A DNA stretch of 64,000 nucleotides from Bacillus_BA songklensis. GTDB taxonomy: Bacteria > Bacillota > Bacilli > Bacillales > Bacillaceae_H. The notes under the pieces are model-generated. The model ran no database searches. It was not told the DNA's origin and worked only from the letters and a program-made list of their open reading frames with translations. The stretch is taken from positions 62,001 to 126,000 of the forward strand of contig NZ_JBHRZT010000068.1 of NCBI RefSeq assembly GCF_042649685.1, in the 5' to 3' direction. The translations under genes and the position numbers were made by a program. Each line of letters starts with the position of its first letter. Within the stretch, counting starts at the first letter, position 1. Positions 27,058 through 35,106 of this stretch are shown piece after piece.

Positions 27058-27762
27058 ATGGATTTTTTTAATGGCCAGGAATCACTTACTGCCATTCAGT
27101 GGATCTTAAGGGCAATTGTTTCTTTTTTCTTTTTACTCTTTGCGACTAAAATAATGGGACAACGATCCATTTCTCAGTTAAGATTGCTTGATTTTATCAT
27201 GGCTTTATCACTCGGAAACATTATTGCTCATCCCTTGTCTGACGAACAATTAGGACTGAAGGGATCTATGATAACAATGACTGTATTGGTTATTTTATAT
27301 ATCATTGGTGTATTTTTGAGTCTAAAATGGTACAGATTTAGAAATTGGCTTAATCCTTCTCCCATTCCCATTATAAAAAATGGACAAATAATTTATAAAA
27401 GCTTAGCCAAAGCAAGAATATCCATTGATTTTCTATTATCAGAATTAAGAAAAGAAAAAATCGAAGATATTCAAAAGGTTTCTCTTGCATTATGGGAGCC
27501 AGATGGTACTATTTCGTTTTTTTTAAATCCCCAACATCAAGCGCTAACCCCAGCGGATATGCAATTGGTGACAAAACCATTTGCTTTTCCCAGAACGATT
27601 ATTAAAGAAGGGAAGATTGATTTCAATGAATTAAATCAAACCGGTAAAGACGAAATGTGGCTGAAAAACAGAGTCAAAATAACATACAATACGGACGTAA
27701 ACGACATTTTGTTAGCAACTATGGATCATAACGATAACCTGAAAATCTTTTTGTACAAATAA
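27058..27762 (+). CDS. DUF421 domain-containing membrane protein
   Basis: 234 residues. Three N-terminal membrane helices (18-36, 47-57, 73-93), then two small soluble domains. Typical phrases: FATKIMGQRSISQLRLLDFIMALSLGNI, NPSPIPIIKNGQII, ARISIDFLLSELRKE, and VSLALWEPDGTISFFLNP. The YetF/YdfR/YcaP family is membrane-bound and linked in Bacillus to spores or stress; molecular role not settled. GAGGACG lies upstream. Confidence 0.85.
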   Translation: MDFFNGQESLTAIQWILRAIVSFFFLLFATKIMGQRSISQLRLLDFIMALSLGNIIAHPLSDEQLGLKGSMITMTVLVILYIIGVFLSLKWYRFRNWLNPSPIPIIKNGQIIYKSLAKARISIDFLLSELRKEKIEDIQKVSLALWEPDGTISFFLNPQHQALTPADMQLVTKPFAFPRTIIKEGKIDFNELNQTGKDEMWLKNRVKITYNTDVNDILLATMDHNDNLKIFLYK

Positions 27763-27964
27763 ACGGGAATGACTGTAAAGCGTATCCTATGCACGAAGTA
27801 TATAAAAAGAATGCCTTAACACTTAATAAGAGTGAAAAAGGCAACATCACAGACCAAGATAAAAAAATAACTTGATCTTTATTTTCCTTCGGAAGTCTAA
27901 TATACATCGAATTCTCCCCTTAATCTTTTAGATTTTAGTTTGTTGAATAAGGTCCCCAATAAAC

Positions 27965-27995
27965 ATGCAACATAATAGGCGTGATTATGTTGCAT
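27965..27995. repeat. Perfect palindrome P4
   Basis: ATGCAACATAAT, loop AGGCGTG, ATTATGTTGCAT: 12 bp perfect. Identical stem to P5 at 45873-45903 with a different loop. Confidence 0.85.
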
Positions 27996-28049
27996 TGAAT
28001 ACACTAAAGTTAATTTTCATTTTTTGTATTCTCTTGTTCTAGCTGTTCA

Positions 28050-28452
28050 TAAGCCTTGAAAGAATAATCTCCGTATTCAAAAAAGAGAATACCCTTTTAT
28101 ATTCCTTAACGTGGATCACAACAGTGTTCAGAAGTTTTCTATGTAGAGTGACACTTTTTATTTCCGGATCTTTCTTAATTCGTTTCCCAACTTATTCTTC
28201 ATTCAATTTCCAGTAACTTGTCTTATTGGATAGTTTACTTAAGGTAATAATCTTTTCCGTACTTACATTCTGATTCCCTGTTACCTCAATTTTGGAAACA
28301 TTACTAAGAGATGATTGTGTATAAATGATGAGTAATATCAGGAAAAAAAAGATAGAAAGATACAAAATAAGCCGACGGTTTGTTTTGTGTTTTCTCTGTT
28401 CTTTTAGCCTGGGAACTCGATCCTCTAAATGAATAACTTTTTCTTTTTCCAT
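28050..28452 (-). pseudogene. divIB: divIB/ftsQ 5' remnant
   Basis: From an ATG with AGGTG upstream it reads KVIHLEDRVPRLKEQRK, a membrane helix (LILYLSIFFFLILLIIY) and the POTRA start SKIEVTGNQNVSTEKI, SNKTSYWKLNEE, then a stop at 28192. In the next frame the POTRA domain continues: GKRIKKDPEIKSVTLHRKLL and VVIHVKEYKRV. So the gene is frameshifted and its C-terminal half is lost. It is outside any division cluster, hence a degraded extra copy of the divisome protein DivIB. Confidence 0.85.
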
Positions 28453-28646
28453 TTCCTTTTCACCTACATCCCATAAGAAGAACAAACAGTACAAGCGCGT
28501 ATACTTATCTATCACATACTAATATTTGTATGATTTTACAAATATTTCAGCATAAGAGAATTCATTTTGATTGTAGATTTGGCAACTATAGTTCCTGCTC
28601 CTTTCAATAAGAAAGGCAGCATCCCTTATTAAATGCTACCTCTTGG

Positions 28647-28742
28647 TTATAGCTTAGATTCAATATATGAAGGTGAACGCACAGGACGATGCATCTCCAA
28701 TATAATTAAGGCATAAGCAAATACCCCGATTCCAATACTCAT
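28647..28742 (-). CDS. Possible small membrane peptide (31 aa)
   Basis: Starts MSIGIGVFAYALIILEMH, one hydrophobic helix, then a basic/Ser tail. AGGAGG lies 17 bases upstream, too far for the ATG, and the frame stays open upstream (FQEDYLVIG), so either the start is unusual or this is the end of a lost gene. Followed by a hairpin. Confidence 0.35.
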   Translation of the reverse strand: MSIGIGVFAYALIILEMHRPVRSPSYIESKL

Positions 28743-28765
28743 ACCTATTACAAGGTAATCCTCCT

Positions 28766-28824
28766 GAAAGGACCCGTCATGAAAATCCGGCAAAATCAAA
28801 GAATTCCGTGACGGGCTCTTTCAG
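28766..28824. repeat. Hairpin repeat H3 (CCGTCA family)
   Basis: GAAAGGACCCGTCA against TGACGGGCTCTTTC, with the inner text AAAATC and CAAAATCAAAGAATTCCGTGA shared with H1 at 4690-4742. The outer stem differs from H1 while the loop is kept. Confidence 0.7.
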
Positions 28825-29101
28825 TAAAGATCAACCTTTGCCATCGATTGGAGACTTATGGGACAGCCTCTTATTTTTTTGTACCGAAAAAGCAGAATGA
28901 ATAAGGGATCGATGCTGATAAACCTAATAAAAAGACCTCTAACATGGCCATGCTGATCCATCCATCCTTTTTCTAAAACAAGACCCCCCCTTGTGTATTC
29001 AAGGGGGGCACGTTGTCCATTTTTCTCTTCTATGTAGGATTTTATGCATCGTTGATCAGCTAACATTTTTGGTTTCCGAAAAAGAAAGTTTTATGCAAAT
29101 A

Positions 29102-29126
29102 AAAAAGGACATTTTTTCTATGTCCT
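29102..29126 (-). terminator. Terminator of the 26-codon transcript
   Basis: On the minus strand AGGACAT, loop, ATGTCCT then TTTTTT. It starts right at the stop codon of the small ORF 29118-29198. Confidence 0.75.
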
Positions 29127-29198
29127 GTTCCTGGTATCGGCCCCACCTACGCCAAATACGATGACGGCCACGCATGCCATCCAACCCATTATTATCAT
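29118..29198 (-). ncRNA. Short transcript: 26-codon hydrophobic peptide or small RNA
   Basis: ORF reads MIIMGWMACVAVIVFGVGG then a polar tail; a single membrane helix. A promoter-like TTGAAT-16-TATGAT covers its first codons, so transcription would begin near 29187 and end at the hairpin 29102-29126, giving a transcript of about 85 bases. Translation could only be leaderless from one of the inner ATGs. Could be a small RNA instead. Not recognised as a known sRNA. Confidence 0.4.
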
Positions 29199-29201
29199 AA
29201 C

Positions 29202-29215
29202 AGAAAACGCTTACA
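29202..29215 (-). promoter_or_regulatory. cre-like (CcpA) site inside a promoter
   Basis: Read on the minus strand TGTAAGCGTTTTCT fits the cre consensus TGWAANCGNTNWCA at all but the last base. It fills the spacer of the promoter at 29194-29221, so CcpA binding would repress the short transcript. Confidence 0.5.
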
Positions 29216-29382
29216 ATTCAAAGGATTAATAGAAAACAAGTTTCGACAAATAATTGAGCATACAAAGGCAATCTTTTCCATAAAACATTCGTTTTTTAAC
29301 ATCAAGGGTATATAAACACCTTCGAATCACCCTTGATGTTGAGAATTTTTCATATTCTAATTCCATTCCGAGCTCTCTGAGC

Positions 29383-29480
29383 TTATTTTTCGTACGTAAC
29401 AGGGACTAAATCCATTTCAACCTTCTTAGCTACGATATAACGCCTGTAGCCGTCCGTGAGGACCTTTGTATCTCGATTGC
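29383..29480 (-). pseudogene. ParB-like fragment
   Basis: In one frame: RDTKVLTDGYRRYIVAKKVE then LVPVTYEK and stop. DGYRRYxxAK followed by xxxVPVxYE is the signature of ParB/Srx-like DNA-binding proteins, where it marks the ParB box 2 region. Upstream the frame is broken (TAG) and continues in another frame without clear homology. Confidence 0.5.
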
Positions 29481-29601
29481 CCCTCCTCTAAAGTTTGTTT
29501 CGAAAATGACCAAACCCTCTTTTTTCTTTTCCGTGAATAGTACTCATAAAACGCAGGTTTACAATGATTAGCCGAGAAGCAGTAGAATCCAATTAACTTA
29601 G

Positions 29602-29745
29602 TTAACAATGATAAGAGCTCAAATTTAGTATTTTCCAAGTAGGATGACTGTCTCCCCTAACTAACCATACATTTGTTTTTCTATAACTATTTAATGTTTC
29701 ATGTAGTTCCATAAATGATTGAACTCTTGTTTCTTTTATGGTAAT
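29602..29745 (-). pseudogene. Possible FRG-domain fragment
   Basis: GGGGGGAG precedes a frame reading EITIKETRVQSFMELHETL and NVWLVRGDSHPTWK, then stop after about 47 residues. 'W-[LF]-[VF]-R-G' after a SF-EL-E-L helix resembles the start of FRG domains. No normal start codon stands at the right distance. Fragment; assignment tentative. Confidence 0.35.
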
Positions 29746-29982
29746 CTCCCCCCTTTTTAATCCATTATAATGCGATTTCGGTCATTTTTTACAGTCTCTA
29801 AGTCTTCTATCCTTCAATTATGTATAAAAAGAGGATAGTAGCTCTCAAACACAAAAATGGAAAAAAAACCCTTCATTTTTTATTATATATATTCCACTTA
29901 ATAACTCGACACATCCTCATTCAATCAAGAGGCATCACAATCGGTGATCCAGACAACTTGAATTCGCCCTCAAGGGTTCACC

Positions 29983-30131
29983 NNNNNNNNNNNNNNNNNN
30001 NNNNNNNNNNNNNNNNNNNNNNNNNNNNNNNNNNNNNNNNNNNNNNNNNNNNNNNNNNNNNNNNNNNNNNNNNNNNNNNNNNNNNNNNNNNNNNNNNNNN
30101 NNNNNNNNNNNNNNNNNNNNNNNNNNNNNNN
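29983..30131. other. Assembly gap (149 N)
   Basis: Scaffold gap. The ends on either side do not belong to a gene that I can recognise. Confidence 0.97.
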
Positions 30132-30183
30132 TCAAAAGCCATCTATAAATACGCATGTGCAGCATATAAGGCGTTATAGCAAA

Positions 30184-30227
30184 GAAAAAGGCAGAACGGC
30201 TAATGAGGAGCTGCCCTGCCTTTTTCC
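30184..30227. terminator. Terminator hairpin
   Basis: AAAAAGGCAG pairs with CTGCCTTTTT, with a T-run; ends whatever is read from the gap side. Confidence 0.65.
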
Positions 30228-30298
30228 ATAAGCGAATAGTTGGAACGATTTTGTGATAACGCTTGAATAAATGGGAACTTTGCCCATATAATAAATAA

Positions 30299-30310
30299 GA
30301 ACAAACGTTC
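30299..30310 (+). promoter_or_regulatory. LexA (DinR) box of uvrX
   Basis: GAACAAACGTTC matches the Bacillus SOS box GAAC-N4-GTTC. It lies 28 bases before the uvrX start and next to an AT-rich -10-like TATAATAAAT. SOS induction of the polymerase pair is expected. Confidence 0.8.
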
Positions 30311-30337
30311 CTATTCTTTTGGAAAATAGGTGATACA

Positions 30338-31597
30338 ATGGACATTGACTACTCAAAAATGCCTCAACGCACTATCATTTTCGTTGATATGAAATCATTC
30401 TTTGCATCCATAGAGGCTGTTGAACGAAACTTAGATCCGCTGAAAACCTTGCTTGTCGTTGTAGGAGACAAGAATAGAAATGGAAGTGTGGTTTTGGCCT
30501 CTACTCCTGCCATGAAGGAGAAATTCGGAATTAAGACCGGAAATCGCCTATATGAAGTACCCAAGATCCGAGGAATACAGATCGTGGAAGCACGTATGGG
30601 ATTCTATTTGAAAAAATCCCTTGAAATCACCAAAATTCTCACTAGATTTGCTCCTTGGGATTCCATTCAGCAATATTCCATTGATGAGGCAGCTATCTAT
30701 ATAGGCAATTCTGAAAGGCTTTTTGGTACTCCTAGACAAGTGGCTGAACTCATGAAAAAAACGATTTATGAAGAAACAAAGCTCATCTCTTGTTATGGGA
30801 TTGGACCGAATAAATTTCTGGCTAAAGTCATTTTAGACACTCTTGGGAAGAAACAAGGGATTGCGGAATGCCAATATGAAGATGTACCGGAGTTGCTTTG
30901 GCCCCTTCCGCTTGGTCAAGTCTGGGGGATTGGGAAAAGGCTAGAAAAGAAATTAAATGCCATGAATATTTTCACGTTAAGAGAACTGGCTCACTATCCT
31001 CTGGAGCTATTACGGAAAAAATTTGGCGTCATAGGTGAACAATTGTTTTGGCACGCACATGGGATTGATTTAAGCCCTGTTACCTATGAGCAGAATTTCT
31101 CCATCCAAAAAGGGATTGGAAAAGGAATCACCTTGTTGAGGGATTATTGTGACATAGAAGAAATAAAAACTGTGATTCTTGAACTATGTGAAGATACAGC
31201 CATGCGTGCTCGTGGAGAAAATTTAGTGGCGTGTACGATTTCACTGGCCATTGGCTACTCTCAATATGATGGTGGAGGAGGCTTCCATCGTTCGAAAACG
31301 ATGGAAATCGCTACAAATATTACGATGGACATTTATCGAGTATGCTTGCTTTTATTACATAAGCATTACTCAGGGCAAATTGTACGCTCTGTCCATGTAT
31401 CCCTAAGTAACTTGGAAAAGGATGAGATGATACAAATGAGCTTATTTGAGGATGGATACAAGCAAAAAATTCTGGGGTATGTCATGGATCAGATTCGAAA
31501 CAAATACGGTTCTACGGCTATTTTAAGAGGCAGGAGTTATACAAAAGACGGAACGACCATAGCACGCAGCCATACCCTGGGAGGTCATAAATGGTGA
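30338..31597 (+). CDS. uvrX: Y-family DNA polymerase, UvrX/YqjW type
   Basis: Translesion polymerase of 419 residues. Catalytic acids in FVDMKSFFASIEA and YSIDEAAIY; the helix-hairpin-helix region follows (VWGIGKRLEKKLNAMN). Near the C-terminus QMSLFEDG is a beta-clamp binding motif. Closest to UvrX (SP-beta) and YqjW (skin) of B. subtilis. Preceded by a LexA box, overlapped by seven bases by a YolD-like gene, the usual pairing. Such cassettes are often on mobile elements. Confidence 0.93.
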   Translation: MDIDYSKMPQRTIIFVDMKSFFASIEAVERNLDPLKTLLVVVGDKNRNGSVVLASTPAMKEKFGIKTGNRLYEVPKIRGIQIVEARMGFYLKKSLEITKILTRFAPWDSIQQYSIDEAAIYIGNSERLFGTPRQVAELMKKTIYEETKLISCYGIGPNKFLAKVILDTLGKKQGIAECQYEDVPELLWPLPLGQVWGIGKRLEKKLNAMNIFTLRELAHYPLELLRKKFGVIGEQLFWHAHGIDLSPVTYEQNFSIQKGIGKGITLLRDYCDIEEIKTVILELCEDTAMRARGENLVACTISLAIGYSQYDGGGGFHRSKTMEIATNITMDIYRVCLLLLHKHYSGQIVRSVHVSLSNLEKDEMIQMSLFEDGYKQKILGYVMDQIRNKYGSTAILRGRSYTKDGTTIARSHTLGGHKW

Positions 31598-31935
31598 AGA
31601 TCAATGATCGCGGAAACCTAAAATGGCAGCCTTTTTTATTACCTGAACATCGTTCACTTTTAAAGGAGCTTAAAAAGGAGGAACAAAAAATCGAAGTGCC
31701 TATGTTGGATCAACAGCGACTGGAAGAATTCAATCAGACCATATGCGACGCGATGGCTTTCAATCAACCTTTGGAGGTTGCCTATTATCAAAACGGAAAA
31801 ATAGAACGGGCGATATGCCATGTTCACTACATAGATATCCATCATCGTGAGCTCCGTACGCTTGATAAATCTAATCACATTTGTATCATCAAGATGGATA
31901 AAATCATAGATATTCAACTTACGGACGGGGATTAG
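31591..31935 (+). CDS. YolD-like protein, YqjX type
   Basis: 114 residues; NDRGNLKWQPFLLPEHRSLL at the N-terminus and a C-terminal part with ELRTLDKSNHICIIKMDKII are typical of the YolD family that accompanies UvrX/YqjW polymerases, thought to be related to UmuD function. Start overlaps the end of uvrX, so translation is coupled and under the same LexA control. Confidence 0.88.
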   Translation: MVKINDRGNLKWQPFLLPEHRSLLKELKKEEQKIEVPMLDQQRLEEFNQTICDAMAFNQPLEVAYYQNGKIERAICHVHYIDIHHRELRTLDKSNHICIIKMDKIIDIQLTDGD

Positions 31936-32009
31936 AATTGGAGGCCTAGAGGTAAAAGTATAAGGCCATCATCTATAATTGATAGAAAAATACTGACATC
32001 ATGCACGGC

Positions 32010-32177
32010 TTAGAATCGGTTTAAGCCTGAGATTTCCTTTTTATACTCTACTAAAACACAAAGACAGTCTAACAAACACCTGGTTTTGGGATTTACTTTA
32101 CCATGAATTTCGATCGTTTGAACCAACTTGTCTGCGGGTGAACGAATGAACATCTGTAGCTGTTGTTCATCCGTCAT
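32010..32177 (-). CDS. Small hypothetical protein (55 aa)
   Basis: ATG with GCGAGGTGA upstream. Reads TDEQQLQMFIRSPADKLVQT, GKVNPKTRCLLDCLCVLVEY and ends GLNRF. Three Cys in one helix. Converges on the uvrX pair. A short hairpin GTTATTTT/AAAATAAC lies upstream at 32195-32212. Not recognised, but composition and ribosome site make it a real gene. Confidence 0.65.
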   Translation of the reverse strand: MTDEQQLQMFIRSPADKLVQTIEIHGKVNPKTRCLLDCLCVLVEYKKEISGLNRF

Positions 32178-32335
32178 TTGAATCACCTCGCTTGTTATTT
32201 TCAGGAAAATAACACCATAAAAATTGTGGTGAATTGTTAATATAAGGAATCATTAGATGAGCAAGAACAAGTGATGCTGGAGCTTTGTTTATTCTTTGAA
32301 AAGCCCCATTCACGTTCGTTCAATATGAAAAGAAT

Positions 32336-32881
32336 CTATGAGCTGGGAGATCGGGATTTTTCTTTGGGGCACCACAAGGGTCCCATAACAGGCTGATAAC
32401 GGTCTCGCTCCCCCCTAAAATGCCCGATAACCACGGACTGATCGAGACGCGAAAAACGCTTTTCGTCATTCCGTGGGTTCCTGTCCATTTCTTCACGGCT
32501 GAACGATGACGAAAGAACGGAAAAACCTGAAACAATGAATCTTCTGTCAATACAGAAGGCTACCAATAATGCTAGTAAACCGGTTAGAAGTACATTGCCG
32601 TAAGTTTCAAGGGGAAACGTTTTTTCAAGGTGGATATCATTCGCACGAAATTCGAGTCGTTTCACCGCATGTTTAGCGGTGAAAAGGCCCTCTTGCTTGG
32701 CTAAATCTTCATTATTTGACAGATGCCGGATATGAATGATGGGCAAACTTCTTTTTCGCCAAATGGATAGTAATTCAACTATCTTACTCTCTGCATCCAA
32801 ATTATTACGTTCTGCAAATGTAACGTTTTTAAAAATCTTTTGAACATCAACTATAATTAAAGCCGGATTATTCAGCTCCAT
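32336..32881 (-). pseudogene. Chimera: isochorismatase N-terminus fused to DJ-1-neighbour C-terminus
   Basis: From ATG 32881 (AAGGAGG upstream) it encodes the first about 58 residues of an isochorismatase-like cysteine hydrolase (ALIIVDVQKIFKN, LPIIHIRHLS). It then passes into DLAKQEGLFTAKHAVKRLEF and a membrane helix, which duplicate the C-terminus of the DJ-1 protein at 33036-34418. The last 65 residues match nothing. The hydrolase's catalytic Cys and Lys regions are absent. Built by a local duplication/deletion. Confidence 0.8.
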
Positions 32882-32978
32882 GTTGGACCTCCTTGAGAAT
32901 TTAGCATGGCAATTTTCGCTGTCATATGAATCGTACACTTCATACTAACGATTTTTTGTTCATTCGACTTGATCCGTA

Positions 32979-33011
32979 AAGCCACCGCCATTAAAGCGAT
33001 GGCTTTTGAAT
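32979..33011 (-). terminator. Terminator of the DJ-1/PfpI gene
   Basis: AAAGCCA.CGC faces GCG.TGGCTTT with flanking A/T tracts, about 25 bases after the stop codon. Confidence 0.7.
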
Positions 33012-33035
33012 GTGTTATGATTTGTTCAACGAAGC

Positions 33036-34418
33036 TTAAGAAGTTTTCAGTGAAGTATCTTTTAATTTAGGAGTTGTCTTCTTCATAATGAATCGTCTGT
33101 CAATACAGAAGGCTGCCAGTAATGCTAGTAAACTGGTTAAAAGTAAATTGCCGTAACTTTCAAGGGGAAACGGTTTGCCTTCAAGATGAATATCATTCGC
33201 CCGAAATTCGAGTCGTTTCACCGCATGTTTAGCGGTGAGAAGGTCCTCTTGCTTGGCTAAATCTTCAAGTTGAACTTCAAATATAAACCGATCGGGCGAA
33301 TCGCTGTGAACGAACTGAACTTCCTCGGTATATCCTTTTTCGTTCCATTTTTTTACCTCCTCCACAGCCAACGATTTCGCTTCTCTTCCCGGAACAATCA
33401 TTTTATCTAATTGCGGGGCATTGCCTATCAAGTGTCTTGAAATCAAGTTCAGACCGTGTTTCGTCACAACAGGATGTTCCGAACTTGAAATGGAAAGAAC
33501 CTTTGTCGTTCCAGTGTCTGAATAAATATCAAAGACGGAAGCCAATGCCATTTCCTCCACCCCGTTATACAGTAGCACACCTGCTTTTTTCTTGTTCCAC
33601 TGAAAGGCATTATTCAATGTATAGGTGCGCACATCGACATCAAATGGGTCCATCTTTGGATTTTTAACGAAATGGTAAGATGGATAGTTCATTTCTTTTG
33701 CAATTTTCGCTGCCGCAGGTTCGCCTAATCTTTGCGAAATCACATAGAGAACGGCATCGATTCCCGATGAAACACCCGCCGAGGATACTACGTTTCCGTC
33801 CTGAATATACCGCTGATCCCATCTCCAGTCCGTTTCAGGAAATTTCTTTTCAACAGCGTCAAAAAGGCGGTTTTGCCAGTGAGTGGCCACTGACTTTCCT
33901 TTCAATAAACCACTGGCCGCAAGATTCCCCGATCCCCCGCAAATGCTTAGTAAATTGGTTTTGGAATGTTTTTGCAGCCATTCTTGAACAGGTTGAAACT
34001 TCTTTTCGTCACGCATGGTCATATAAGGAATGGCGATAATGTCAGGACTTTTCCCGAGCAATTTATCCATTTCTTTAAAAGAGTAATGCGGTATCACATC
34101 AAGGCCGCCGGTCAATGACCTCACCTGATTGTCTGAGGCAACGGCATATACATTGAATGCCCCAGTCCTGGAGAACAATTCGTATGGAATCATAAAATCG
34201 GATCCCTCAGTAGTTTCATTCCCCAGCAGTACGGCAACAGTAGGTTTATTCGGATTATAGTTAGGTTTCTCTACTCCTTGTAAAGAAGGAATTGACTCTT
34301 GGCGAATCGCTCCGTAAAAATCTTTCTGTGAACGAGTAATTCCGAAAAACCCAACCCCTCCTACAATCACGGTGAAAATACCGATATAAGCAATCAAACG
34401 TAGTAATAACTTCTTCAT
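33036..34418 (-). CDS. Membrane-anchored DJ-1/PfpI family protein
   Basis: 460 residues. N-terminal membrane anchor (LLLRLIAYIGIFTVIVGGVGFF), then two DJ-1/PfpI-like halves: the first with the nucleophile elbow SICGGSGNLAASGLLKGK (Cys near residue 160) and THWQN, the second (KAGVLLYNGVEEMALASVFD) lacking a comparable Cys. The C-terminus has another hydrophobic segment, so both ends may be in the membrane. Related to GlxA-type regulators without the DNA-binding domain. AAGGAGG precedes the start. Function unknown. Confidence 0.82.
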   Translation of the reverse strand: MKKLLLRLIAYIGIFTVIVGGVGFFGITRSQKDFYGAIRQESIPSLQGVEKPNYNPNKPTVAVLLGNETTEGSDFMIPYELFSRTGAFNVYAVASDNQVRSLTGGLDVIPHYSFKEMDKLLGKSPDIIAIPYMTMRDEKKFQPVQEWLQKHSKTNLLSICGGSGNLAASGLLKGKSVATHWQNRLFDAVEKKFPETDWRWDQRYIQDGNVVSSAGVSSGIDAVLYVISQRLGEPAAAKIAKEMNYPSYHFVKNPKMDPFDVDVRTYTLNNAFQWNKKKAGVLLYNGVEEMALASVFDIYSDTGTTKVLSISSSEHPVVTKHGLNLISRHLIGNAPQLDKMIVPGREAKSLAVEEVKKWNEKGYTEEVQFVHSDSPDRFIFEVQLEDLAKQEDLLTAKHAVKRLEFRANDIHLEGKPFPLESYGNLLLTSLLALLAAFCIDRRFIMKKTTPKLKDTSLKTS

Positions 34419-34492
34419 TTCATTTTCCTCCTTGTAATTACGTTTCTTTTACCATACCTGTGTAAGGTATGAAAAGTTGAAAAATAATCAGA

Positions 34493-34858
34493 CTACCATC
34501 CTGTTTTAACTAATGTCATAATCACATAACCTACCGACATGATCGTTGAAATAGAGGTCATGACTATCATGCCTTTACTTTTAAATCCATCCTTAACTAA
34601 TTGGTAAACCGACCATAGGACTGTTACAAGAGAAAGGACAATCATCATTCGCTGAAACCCTATCATACTATCCATATTCATGCTCATCATCCCGCCCGCG
34701 GACCCTCCCAGAAAGATAAAAAGAAGAAGTCTATGCAACCAGTGTTGGGTAGCTAAAAAAGTTATAATCATCGGCAAAAATGCTGATACTTTTTGTCCTG
34801 TTTTCGGTTTTGTTGATACCTTTTGCCCTGTTTTCATCTTTGTGCAGCAGATTTTCAT
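34493..34858 (-). CDS. Small membrane protein (121 aa)
   Basis: Basic N-terminus with a short tandem repeat (KTGQKVS, KPKTGQKVS), then three hydrophobic helices, the first preceded by HRLLLFIFLGGSAGG, with a Met-rich loop (MMSMNMDSM). Excellent ribosome site AGGAGGAAAG. The Met-rich loop could bind metal, an inference only. The unusual duplicated leader upstream suggests control by the neighbouring two-component system. Confidence 0.65.
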   Translation of the reverse strand: MKICCTKMKTGQKVSTKPKTGQKVSAFLPMIITFLATQHWLHRLLLFIFLGGSAGGMMSMNMDSMIGFQRMMIVLSLVTVLWSVYQLVKDGFKSKGMIVMTSISTIMSVGYVIMTLVKTGW

Positions 34859-34861
34859 TAT

Positions 34862-35036
34862 TCTTTCCTCCTGTAAAATTTTAGAATTAACTTCCGCTAA
34901 GGATAAACCAGTTTTGTGAACTCAATATGAACTAAGCCATAGTATTTTTCCTCCTGTGAAAAATTTTGTAAAATTAACTTCCTGTAAGGATACTATAAAC
35001 CCGCTTTGTGAACTCAATATGAACGGAACGAACAAT
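34862..35036 (-). promoter_or_regulatory. Tandemly duplicated leader with OmpR-like direct repeats
   Basis: Two copies, about 85 bases each, of the same upstream region. Each contains GTTCATATTGA-GTTCACAAA, an 11-bp-spaced direct repeat typical of OmpR/PhoB sites, and ends with CAGGAGGAAA. The downstream copy leads to the 121-aa gene. In the upstream copy the ribosome site is followed by ATG GCT TAG, a two-codon frame. Confidence 0.7.
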
Positions 35037-35048
35037 TTTCAAAAAAAA

Positions 35049-35077
35049 GAAAATACTGCCAAATGGCAGTATTTCTA
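35049..35077 (-). terminator. Terminator of the two-component operon
   Basis: AAATACTGCCA pairs with TGGCAGTATTT around two bases, with A/T tracts on both sides. Confidence 0.8.
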
Positions 35078-35106
35078 TGATTTATTGTTGATTCAACATA
35101 CCTGAA

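Larger units (their letters stand above)
28516..29981. other. 1.5-kb stretch of fragments, hairpins and short ORFs
   Basis: No full gene. From left to right: hairpin 28613-28646, 31-codon ORF 28647-28742, H3 repeat 28766-28824, hairpin CCCCCCTTG/CAAGGGGGG 28984-29008, 26-codon ORF with terminator and cre-like site 29102-29221, 12-bp hairpin AACATCAAGGGT/ACCCTTGATGTT 29299-29343, a ParB-like fragment and an FRG-like fragment, then the N gap. Confidence 0.6.

Noticed and set aside
28821..29066. 81-aa ORF on the minus strand
   Set aside because: Overlaps the C-rich hairpin 28984-29008, no ribosome site, unnatural composition.
24633..31935. Prophage (amidase plus UvrX/YolD)
   Set aside because: No capsid, portal, terminase, integrase or holin gene; the two loci are separated by chromosomal genes.
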